Of a stretch of 64,000 nucleotides of DNA, positions 56,098 to 64,000 are shown piece after piece. Made by a program: the position numbers and the translations under genes. The stretch is taken from the NCBI GenBank assembly GCA_003999685.1, contig CP021226.1, positions 1,178,001 to 1,242,000 of the forward strand. Reading direction: 5' to 3'. The notes below the pieces were generated by a model that searched no databases, was not told the origin of the DNA, and saw only the letters and a program-made list of their open reading frames with translations. This DNA comes from Taiwanofungus camphoratus. Taxonomy: Eukaryota; Basidiomycota; Agaricomycetes; Polyporales; Taiwanofungaceae. Positions within the stretch are counted from its first letter, which is position 1, and every line of letters starts with the position of its first letter.

Positions 56098-56767
56098 TCA
56101 ATCACCATAGTGCCCCAGTACCAACACTCTGTCCGTGTGCATCTGCTAGTGCCGGCTGTGTTCATCCGTTGATAGATGCAAATGGGTCTCCACAGCATCG
56201 GCATGAAATTCAAGACTCGATCGATTCAGGAGTTTCTGCACGTCTCTTTTGTACTAGCTCAGGCTCGTGTATTTTTGGCTTATGTAGTGGTAGTACTGCT
56301 TTCCTCACGCGTCATTTGGGGTATCCATAATTGTTCTATCACAAGGTCGATAGACTCGACGCTGGCCATGAATTCTCCGCAAGAATTATAGCTGTTTCCC
56401 AACAGGGTACATCCGTCAACAGTGTGACGCCGCAGTGAATCCATGAAAGTGGGAGCCTCGTTGTAGCAGCCTGTGACCTGAGTGCTTTCTGGCCTCTGTA
56501 TGCCCGTAGCCACGGCGAAGGTCAAGGAATGTAATGAATCAAGGTGCAACAGAAGCCAAACTCCTTGCTATTTTATAGTGCGGCCTACGTCAAAACAGGA
56601 CAACGGTAATGCAAATTGAATCTTAAGTAAAAATTTTCGAAGGAGCGAACTTTCTGCCAAGAATTTACCTCCGACATCCTGGCTTTCGTTATCTCCCGAC
56701 CAAAGCAATGTGATTAAGCGCGATGACGGTATACTACTTTCCATGGACCACAAGACAACAAGCTCCC
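56098..56767. other. Convergent 3' region of RIO1 and ILV3
   Basis: 670 bases between two convergent stop codons. Only short frames; no repeat or RNA seen. Confidence 0.5.
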
Positions 56768-59132
56768 TCATGCATCCGTGATGCAGCCTCGACTAGCATC
56801 CTCTACCACCTTCACATATTTGTACAGTGTCCCCTGTGTGGCCTTCAAGGCGGGTGCCTTCCAAGCTTTTCGCCTTCGCTCCAACTCCTCGGGAGGCACA
56901 TGCAACTCAATTGTATTCTTTATCGCGTCAACAGAGATGACATCTCCGTCCCGTACCAGCGCGATGGTACCTCCCACCTGTGCTTCTGGAACGACATGTC
57001 CAATACAGAACCCGTGCGAGCTGCCAAGCATTTGTGAGAGACAAATTACCATAGCAGTCGGCATTACATACCCGCCACTAAAGCGTCCGTCTGTGAGGCA
57101 AGCAACATCATGGCCCAGACCAGCGCCCATGATAAGACTTGTAGGTTTCAGCATTTCAGGCATGCCTGCACAAAATCGCCCTTAGAAACAAATATGCCTG
57201 CAGACACGACTGGTAACCTACCCGGCCCGCCTTTCGGCCCGAGGTATCTGAGTACAACGACGGTCTTTTCTCCCTTTTTGATGGACCCGCTCTCGACAGC
57301 AGCGACAAAGTCATCCTCTGTGTCGAATGCACGTGCCTTTCCGGTGAACCCAAGACCCTCCTTGCCTGTGATCTTTGCGACGGCTCCGCCCGGGGCAAGG
57401 TTGCCGCGCAATATCCTTCCGAAAACAGGCGTTAGAGACAGCAGACATACCACAAGTTAGGATCGACATCTAACCGGAGGTGTCCAGTTTCCTTGATTGG
57501 CTTGTCCAACGGGCGGATTATATCCTGATCAGCGAAGGAAAGTTCGCCGTGTTTGTGAGTCCACCGTTCGAGATTCTCGCCCAATGTTCGGCCGGTGACG
57601 GTCGGGTTGTTTCCGTCAATCAGCTTGTTCTCCAACAAGTAAGCGAGGATCTCTACAGCATAAATAGGAAACTTGTTAGTGCCTTGGCAATACGGAATAA
57701 ATCGGGTGCATTTCGATACACACTAGGTATACCGCCAAGTTTGAAGACATCTTCCATCACATATTTGCCACTCGGTTTAAGATTCGCGATGAAAGGCGTA
57801 CGATCCGAGACATTTTGGAAATCGTCAAGAGTCAAATTGATGCCGACGGAGTGGGCGATAGCAATCAAGTGGAGGACGGCATTGGTGGAACCGCCCAGAA
57901 TCATAGTCAGGACCTAGACAGGATTAGAAACTTCGCTCGCCAATGAGAATGGAGGCTCACCATGGCATTTTCGAAAGCAGAACGAGTCATGATGTCCCGT
58001 GGCAGGATGTTCTTTTCGAGCAGGTTTCGCATGACTGGTCCAGTCGACTGGCATTCCTGCACCTTTTCTTGTGACTCAGCAGGATATGACGAAGATCCAG
58101 GCAGTGTCATGCCAAGTGCTTCTGCTGCACTGGCCATTGTGTTCGCAGTATACATCTGCGAGGCCAGATCCACCTAAGTTCAATCATGAAAGGGCCTGCC
58201 TGGCACTCACCCCTCCGCAAGCGCCGGGACCGGGACACGCGTGACGGACGGTGCTGTAACGCTCGTGCTCCGCAGCCTCTGTCTTACCATCTTGTAGGTA
58301 TTTTCCATATGCTTGGAAAGCTGAAACGATATCTAATTGTGGTGCTCCTGCACAGGAGCCTGGCCGGATGGTGCCACCGTAAACCATCAGGCCAGGGCGA
58401 TTGAGCCTTCCCACTGTGAAAGGAAAATTGGAAGAAAAATCCAGAAAAATTACAGTTTTACTTACGAGCCATTAGTACACCAGGCATGTTCTTGTCGCAG
58501 CCGGGAACAACAACCATGCCATCCAGCCAGTGCCCGCCTGCAGCAGTCTCTACCTGGTCTGCAATGAGATCTCTGGACTGCAAAGAGAAGGACATTCCCC
58601 GCGTCCCCATACTGATGCCATCACTTGGAGGCAAATGTGAGCGGGTTAGTCATTGAATGTCCTTGTAAACCGGAATACTCACCTAACACCGACAGTTCCG
58701 AACTGATAACCAATGAGACCTGTATCAGATAGAGACTTTTTGACCTCTTTCCCCAGCTCAAGCAGGTGGCGATTACATCTGTGACCCCTCACATGAGCTC
58801 ACAAACCTAATATATTGTTTATTGAGAGGCTCACGGGTTGCCCTCATACCTGGAGAGGGTGAGAAAGCGTCGAGAAGGAGATGATTCTAGACTCACCATA
58901 CGCTTGCTACACCGACCATGGCCTTGTCGAAATCCTCGTCGCTAGCGATACCGTCGGTTGCATACAGCATAGCCTGACTTGCCCCTTGCGTCTTAGGCTG
59001 GGTGACAGTCCGGCTGTAGCGATTCAGAACTATTTTGTCTGACCATCTTGTCACTGACGACCCAAACCGACGTTTTGAGCCATCCGTCAGACAATATCGC
59101 CGGCCAGAAAGCGAGGAAGGCCTGGCATGCAT
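56768..59132 (-). CDS. ILV3: Dihydroxy-acid dehydratase (branched-chain amino acid synthesis)
   Basis: Mitochondrial Fe-S dehydratase that makes the 2-keto acid precursors of valine, isoleucine and leucine. About ten minus-strand exons, about 610 residues. The N-terminus is basic and Ser/Thr-rich (a mitochondrial presequence), then [19 protein letters not shown]. Blocks: [28 protein letters not shown] and CPGPGACGG (cluster cysteines), [64 protein letters not shown] and [12 protein letters not shown] 15-base exon (reading YEGNP) is needed between the first two large exons. A TGACTC motif (59177-59182) sits about 45 bases before the start and could be a Gcn4/Cpc1-type half site. Confidence 0.93.
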
Positions 59133-60523
59133 TTTGGTGTACTAAATCCTCGATCTTGGATTGGACGTGACAGGCATGACTCGCGACGCGTTGACTGCAT
59201 CTAACGTGACAGTCACATAATGTGACGGAGGAAAGGAATTCCCCTTAGCGCCCACCGAGACAAACAGAGCGACGGAGTTGTTGGAACATTGGTTGAGCAC
59301 GCGGCAACTCCCCCCCGAGAAAAACAAATTTCGGTATTTATTCCCATTGTCCCGGGTTGATAGACTGTCACCCCGATAGGATGATTGCATCTTCATGATG
59401 AGTGCAGCCTGACCCCAACTAGTTGTCATACTGATTTTGATGTGCATGACGTTTGATATTCATTCCAACATACATGAGGCCTTCCTTGCTTCCCCAAACA
59501 AGGTAAAAGACAGAAGCAGGCGTATACTGGGAGGTTGATACAAGCGATAAAAAATCGAGATAGCGTTCTGAGCAGACTTCCTTGTCATGCGAAATTAGCC
59601 ACTTCTGGGCGTTCCACATTGATCGACTGCCAGCGACAACTGGCACGGCGACATGATCATGCGGTACAACGTCCCATGCGAACTCATCATGATTTGCCCT
59701 CGTAGAGCTGATGTGTCGTCGGGTCCAGGATTGTTCTACTAGGTATTCGAAACTAGTAGAATAGGAGATCGTGGGTAGTCAAATTCAAGTCAAACTCAAG
59801 ATTGAAAGGGCGCGGTGGAGAACGTTACCAATTACATGGGTAATAAGGTATATTTAAGGAAGGCGTGCCTCAGGAGGTTGTCGATGAAGTAAGATAGTCG
59901 ATCGTGTTTCGGCTCGCTTGTGTGACCGTGACCTGGAGCCAGTCAATAGAGGGGGCGGCGATACGAACATAGCAACTCGTTAATGTCGAAAATTTCGGCC
60001 CCTCCCCCTATCTTGAACCTTTGTCGAGTATGAAAGCAATGTATAGTGTACCATTGGAATAATATAGCGAGGGCATTAGTAGCACACCGCGGCAATGCCA
60101 GACGATCGTCTCGATTGGAAGTCTCGATTATAATCACGTTTCAGAAATCCACTCCGCTCAGAGGAGTAGGCTGTTGAGTTGCGAATCCGGAACCGTACTC
60201 ACCTGCTCGCCGAGACGGGCCTCAATGCAGTAATGCGCCCTACGGCTACCTCCCGGCCTCTTTCGTCTTTTGGGCCCGCCGACCGCCGCGTACAACAGCG
60301 GGAGCTAACCTTAGCGGACCGTCTATACAGTCGTTGGTTTTCTTCGGGGGCTCCTAGGCTTTGGAAACCCCCCTTTTGCTGTCAGAAAATTTGCCCCCTT
60401 TTTTCTTCCGCGAGCTCGCCGGCGTCGAATGGGCTCTCCTGCCCCGGTGGCCTTGCCTCTCCTGCTGCTTCGAGCAAGACTTTGCGACTGCGTTCATTAG
60501 CCGCATCAAAGTAACGGTTGGAA
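59133..60523. other. 1.4-kb interval with one unexplained minus-strand frame
   Basis: Upstream of ILV3. A minus-strand frame stays open from about 59766 to 59419 and reads smoothly (FEYLVEQSWTRRHISS, MWNAQKWLISHDKEVCSERY, TPASVFYLVWGSKEGLMYVG). It has no recognised family and no clear start, so it could be the last exon of a decayed gene. A TATA-like TATATTTAAG is near 59850. Further right the DNA becomes G/C-rich ahead of the Zn2Cys6 gene. Confidence 0.35.
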
Positions 60524-62431
60524 ATGGACCGACGAGGGCAGGGGAAGAGACAAAGCTCCCTGCCAAGCAGTCTCCTCCCGCATCTTGTTTCTGGACCACA
60601 GCCGCGGAGGAGTGCCACTGTCGAGCCAGCGCCTGCCGGGTCTCCATCAGGTAGAGAGGAAGGCAGTGAGGAGGGAAGCCAGCAAGAGAGCCCGTACGCA
60701 TCTCATCCTGTCCCTTCGTTTCCCACCCCGCCCGTGGACGTCTCCTTTCGTCTGACGAGACCAGCATTCCCGGAGAGCAGCGGGGGGACTTCCCGCCGGC
60801 AGCACAGCGGATCCCCCGAGTCCCTACGCTCTGGCGAGGAGGGGCGCGCAAGGCGGCTCGAAGGGATCTCGCTCCCCCCACCAGTTTCTCGTCCTGGCAC
60901 CATCCCAGTTCGCACAGACCCGCAGTTATATACCTCAAATGCCAGCCTTCTCTACGGATATACCTGGCCTGGTCCTGCGCTGCCCCCCTTTTCATGGAGG
61001 GAGGGCGAAGCTGGGCCAGGACCGTCATCGTCTCAATTTAGACTGGATGCAAGTAGCAGAAGTTCCCCAAGGCCAGTAAGGGGGCTTCCTCAGATCAGAC
61101 AGGGACAAGCGGCGGCGGTGGCGTCCCGCCATCAAACTATAGGGGCATTTCCGCCAGCAGGCTTAGCAAGGGAGTTCGATACCCCAGGAGGTTACGGAGA
61201 GCAAAGGCATAACATAGGGCATTCTGGACGTAGTCGTCATGAAAGCTTGGGGTCTCTACATCGTACTCACCTCGAGGGTAGCGAGGAGTATGCATTCCGT
61301 AAGTTCACGTCTCTTCTTTTGGAAAGCACGAATAGCTCTTAATCACCCGCCAGAGTTTGTGAGGCCACAACCTCGGAGGTTAGTTGAAAGACTAGGCGGA
61401 GGTGAGACTGTAGAGCTTTCACCGACAAGCGGATCTGCGCGTTATGACACCGAGCCACTTGATCGTATACCCTCATTCTTTCACGGGCCAGCAACTGAGG
61501 GCCTGCCGGGACCCTCGACATATCCAGTTCATACCCGCCTCGAAGGTGTTCCCACACTTCCCCCCCTCAGGTCACTCTCTGTGGTACATGCTCATGGCAG
61601 TCGGTCTATTCCTGAGGTGTCATCATCGTACCTGGAGCACAGGTCTTCATTCCACACATCAGGCACATCCGGTGATGATGAAGACGAAACAGAAGGAAGC
61701 ATAAGTCAGGAGAAGGGACGAGACGGCGATTCAGATGGAGGGCAGTCTGCTAAAGCGAGCAAAAGGAAGGCGCGCAGCGCGTCTCTCGAGGAGAACGATC
61801 AACGCAGGAAAATCCCAAGAAAAACAGAGGTCGCGTGTAATTTCTGTCGAGGTGAGTTGTCCCAGTCCGGACCTTGTAATTTATAGACCTCCGGTGTCTC
61901 GTGAGTGAGTATCTGTCGTTAATAATGATGTTGTACTCTTGGTGGCCAGGACGGAAACTGCGCTGCGACGGACAACGGCCGACTTGCAGAAACTGCTCCC
62001 AACGAAAGAACGTTTGCGTTTATGCACCACATGCTCGGCGCCGTGGTCCAGGAAAGGCACCCAGAGGGAGCAGGAAATTGACGGCAAGAGCTCGCACGAA
62101 TTCATCTGCAAGCACGTCTGGCGAGCCTTCGACATCCCAGACGCCCATAGTGTTCGGCGCTCAACCGCCACATGATGTCCTGGCCGAAACGCAGTTCACG
62201 TTCACTCCGCCAGCCGGTGTCCACCACATGCCGAATCAGCCTCCCGTATTCCCGCAAATGCAGACGGCGTTGCAGGGAGGCGGTCAGCCGCTGGACAGCA
62301 GGTTCTTCCGGCTGACGATGGATCCGGCTGTTTTCCTACGAGAGCAAGACACGAGCATAGAGGAGCCTTGTCCACATATCGCGGACGTTGTTGAAGAAGA
62401 ACGGCAGAGCCCTGCGGAACGCTCGCCCTAG
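60524..62431 (+). CDS. Zn(II)2Cys6 (fungal binuclear cluster) transcription factor
   Basis: Three exons (60524-61298, 61354-61851, 61950-62431) give 584 residues. The first 415 are low complexity, rich in Ser, Pro, Gly and Arg, with an acidic patch (SGDDEDETEGSISQE). The DNA-binding cluster is at about residues 416-446: ACNFCRGRKLRCDGQRPTC followed by RNCSQRKNVC, six cysteines spaced C-x2-C-x6-C-x6-C-x2-C-x6-C, split by an intron inside the first half. A basic linker RRRGPGKAPRGSRK follows, then a Pro/Gln-rich tail. No fungal-specific transcription factor middle domain is seen after the cluster. The cluster is unusually far toward the C-terminus. Target genes unknown. Confidence 0.85.
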
Positions 62432-63023
62432 GATTCGATGCTATCGCACGCTCGGTAAGTGCCAGAGCGCTCAAACGCCGTCTTCGGATCCCCCGTTTGT
62501 GTCGACCTGCTCGTTCCCACCAAACCTTCTCCGTCGTCGAGCAACTCTGACAGCTGACGCACCCGTGGAATAGACCGCTCTCCCGCCGGTGCATCATGCT
62601 TGCTTCCGGGTCGAGCATGCTGTGGTTGCTCATTGTCGTGATAGACAGTTTATTTCTTTTCTGGCGTGCGGGTCCTCACTCCTTCCGGACTCGATTCCTT
62701 CTCCTCGGTGTACCCTCGACGCAGTAATTTTATTAATAATTAATCGGCACAGTACCGTAGCAAAAGTAATTATTACAGAGTAGACTTCCAGCTTCCGCAT
62801 AGCCTAGATTTTAGGAGTACGTAACCAGCTAATTATTACTAGTTGATAAGACGGAGTTTCAGAGTGTTCCTATTGGCGGAGTAGCCCGACTTCGGATCGC
62901 CAGCCTGACGAGCGTCTAATCTCGGCGCGGAGCCTTGCTGATGGCTGTAGGTGATCTGGAACACCCCACCCCCGCATACTAGTATCCTTCGCCCACTGTT
63001 CCTTCCTCGACGCTCGCTCCGCC
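62432..63023. other. Intergenic with an A/T-rich patch
   Basis: Between two plus-strand genes. The part at 62725-62850 is rich in TAAT/ATTA, including ATTAATAATTAAT, and contrasts with the G/C-rich genes on both sides. It could be a terminator or spacer. No gene seen. Confidence 0.5.
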
Positions 63024-64000
63024 ATGGACCCCGTCGACCACAGGGCCCGTCGCGAAGAGCTCGACCCCGGTGAGGTCGTCTACAGTCATGTCAAGGACGA
63101 ATGCACCGCGCCCCACCCCACTGCCAGCGGCGGGACCACCGACAGAACGGACACAGGACCTACCGGCTACACACTCATGGTTGCTGGAAGGCGGACGGGC
63201 AAGACGTCCTTCCTCAGGCTTCTTCTCGACACCAGCAATGTCTCACAAGTGGTCTCCAATGACCAGCTAACGTCCGTCGCCAAGTTCGTCCAGGGCTGCG
63301 GCGGCCACACCTCGCACGTCAGGACGGTGTCTGTCGACATCGACTTGGCACTTGGTGACACCGACGACGCTCACCCACTAACCCTCACTCTCATTGACAC
63401 ACCTTCCCTGGACTTCGAGGATGAGACCTCGTCGCAGAGGACAGTCACCGAGATCCTCAGGCACGTTGACGCAAGATTCGCAGAAAGCATCGACGACGTA
63501 AGTACCTCTAATGCACGCACGCCGAAATCATATTATCCAAATAATCCCTCGATCCAGGAGCGGAAGGCACTCTGCGGAGACCATCACGTTCACCTGTGAG
63601 TTCCTAAAATGGCAGTCCAGAAAAGGAATGATACAATTTGATTGTGCGCCGTGTATATGGCAGTTGCATATACTTCCTGGACCCGGATACCATAATTCCG
63701 CCGTCAGTCTCGGCCCCCCCAATGCCTCCCGTACCAAGAGCGCGCACCAACAGCCTGTCTCATCCCGAATCCGAGCCAGTCATCCTTGAACCGCCTGTCA
63801 CAACGAATCCCCTACTTTGTCGTCCGACACTGCCCGCAGCCGACATTGCGACCATTCGACGGCTCTCAGCGCGAGTGAACGTGCTGCCTGTAGTAGCACG
63901 CGCTGATATGCTGACGAATGACCGCCTTGCCGCAGTCAAAATGGCCATTCGGAGGGACCTGGCAGAAGCCGGTATTGGCTTTGGCATTTTCGATCTGGAT
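63024..64000 (+). CDS. Septin-like P-loop GTPase, partial (runs off the right edge)
   Basis: At least three exons; the gene continues beyond the window. The start gives MDPVDHRARREELDPGEVVY, then G1 loop GRRTGKTSFLRLLL (residues 55-68), a switch-like LTLIDTPSLDFED, and later VNVLPVVARADML, the septin position of the G4 motif (AKAD in typical septins, ARAD here). This is preceded by a proline-rich insert (PPSVSAPPMPPVPRAR) after CIYFLDPD. Typical septins have GxxGxGKS/T and DTPG, so this is an atypical septin-like protein as found in basidiomycetes. GTP hydrolysis cannot be judged. C-terminal septin-unique region and coiled coil not in view. Confidence 0.72.

Noticed and set aside
60179-60514. 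111-codon plus-strand frame in frame with the Zn2Cys6 gene
   Set aside because: A stop separates it from the gene and no splice signal joins them cleanly; treated as leader.
60354-61028. 224-codon minus-strand open frame
   Set aside because: Antisense to the low-complexity part of the Zn2Cys6 gene; composition mirrors it and no motif is seen.
1-64000. Transposase, reverse transcriptase, integrase, CRISPR array or long terminal repeats
   Set aside because: None recognised on either strand; the only repeats found are the two short non-coding copies and small inverted or simple repeats.

Overview
The window is nuclear DNA of a filamentous basidiomycete, most likely an Agaricomycete. Genes are packed on both strands. 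Nearly every gene is cut by many 45-70 base introns, some exons are only 8-12 bases, and the protein set is fungal. No bacterial, organellar or viral stretch was recognised. I read 24 protein genes by splicing conserved frames by eye (23 complete, one running off the right edge), plus one intron-bearing tRNA gene. Fifteen of these models were checked exon by exon for a whole number of codons. The exon ends of the rest were read from splice signals only.

Layout, left to right. 0.5-2.1 kb: a secreted, probably GPI-anchored CE1-type esterase. 3.9-6.3 kb: a secreted S28 serine carboxypeptidase. 6.8-8.3 kb: a Hst2/SIRT2-type sirtuin. 8.5-9.9 kb (minus): an HSL-type alpha/beta hydrolase, divergent from APC2 (10.1-13.5 kb), the cullin subunit of the anaphase-promoting complex. 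13.84-13.94 kb (minus): tRNA-Thr(CGU) with a 30-base intron. 14.8-18.3 kb: a PLK4/SAK-like polo kinase. 18.8-21.0 kb: a DUF2235 (Tle1-like) hydrolase. 21-23.4 kb: no recognisable gene. 23.5-25.7 kb: secreted bicupin oxalate decarboxylase in 18 exons. 26.3-27.9 kb (minus): Ste7/Fuz7-type MAP kinase kinase. 28.3-29.5 kb (minus): F-box-like protein. 29.5-31.5 kb: gene-poor. 31.5-33.7 kb: universal-stress-protein domain with a long disordered N-terminus. 34.9-38.1 kb (minus): PET127. 38.4-39.6 kb: ARL8 GTPase. 39.7-40.9 kb (minus): RPN13. 42.0-42.4 kb (minus): a 90-residue SCOC/Slo1 coiled-coil protein, divergent from RAD50 (42.5-47.7 kb). 48.0-49.8 kb (minus): a seven-helix receptor-like protein. 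51.4-52.6 kb: unknown protein. 52.8-53.5 kb (minus): small membrane protein, divergent from RIO1 (53.8-56.1 kb). 56.8-59.1 kb (minus): ILV3. 60.5-62.4 kb: Zn2Cys6 regulator. 63.0 kb to the edge: septin-like GTPase.

Functionally this is mostly core eukaryotic machinery (APC/C, proteasome, MRN repair complex, ribosome maturation, mitochondrial RNA turnover, lysosomal/Golgi GTPase traffic, branched-chain amino acid synthesis). It is interspersed with secreted enzymes typical of a plant-matter-degrading fungus (CE1 esterase, S28 peptidase, oxalate decarboxylase). There is no obvious biosynthetic cluster.

Most worth a second look: a PLK4-like kinase with a polo box in a lineage without centrioles; seven GC-AG introns in six genes; paired ACGCGT (MCB) sites between RAD50 and SCOC and upstream of APC2; a seven-helix receptor-like gene; a two-copy dispersed repeat sharing a small hairpin; and an atypical septin-like GTPase. 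I did not find a convincing new multi-gene system.
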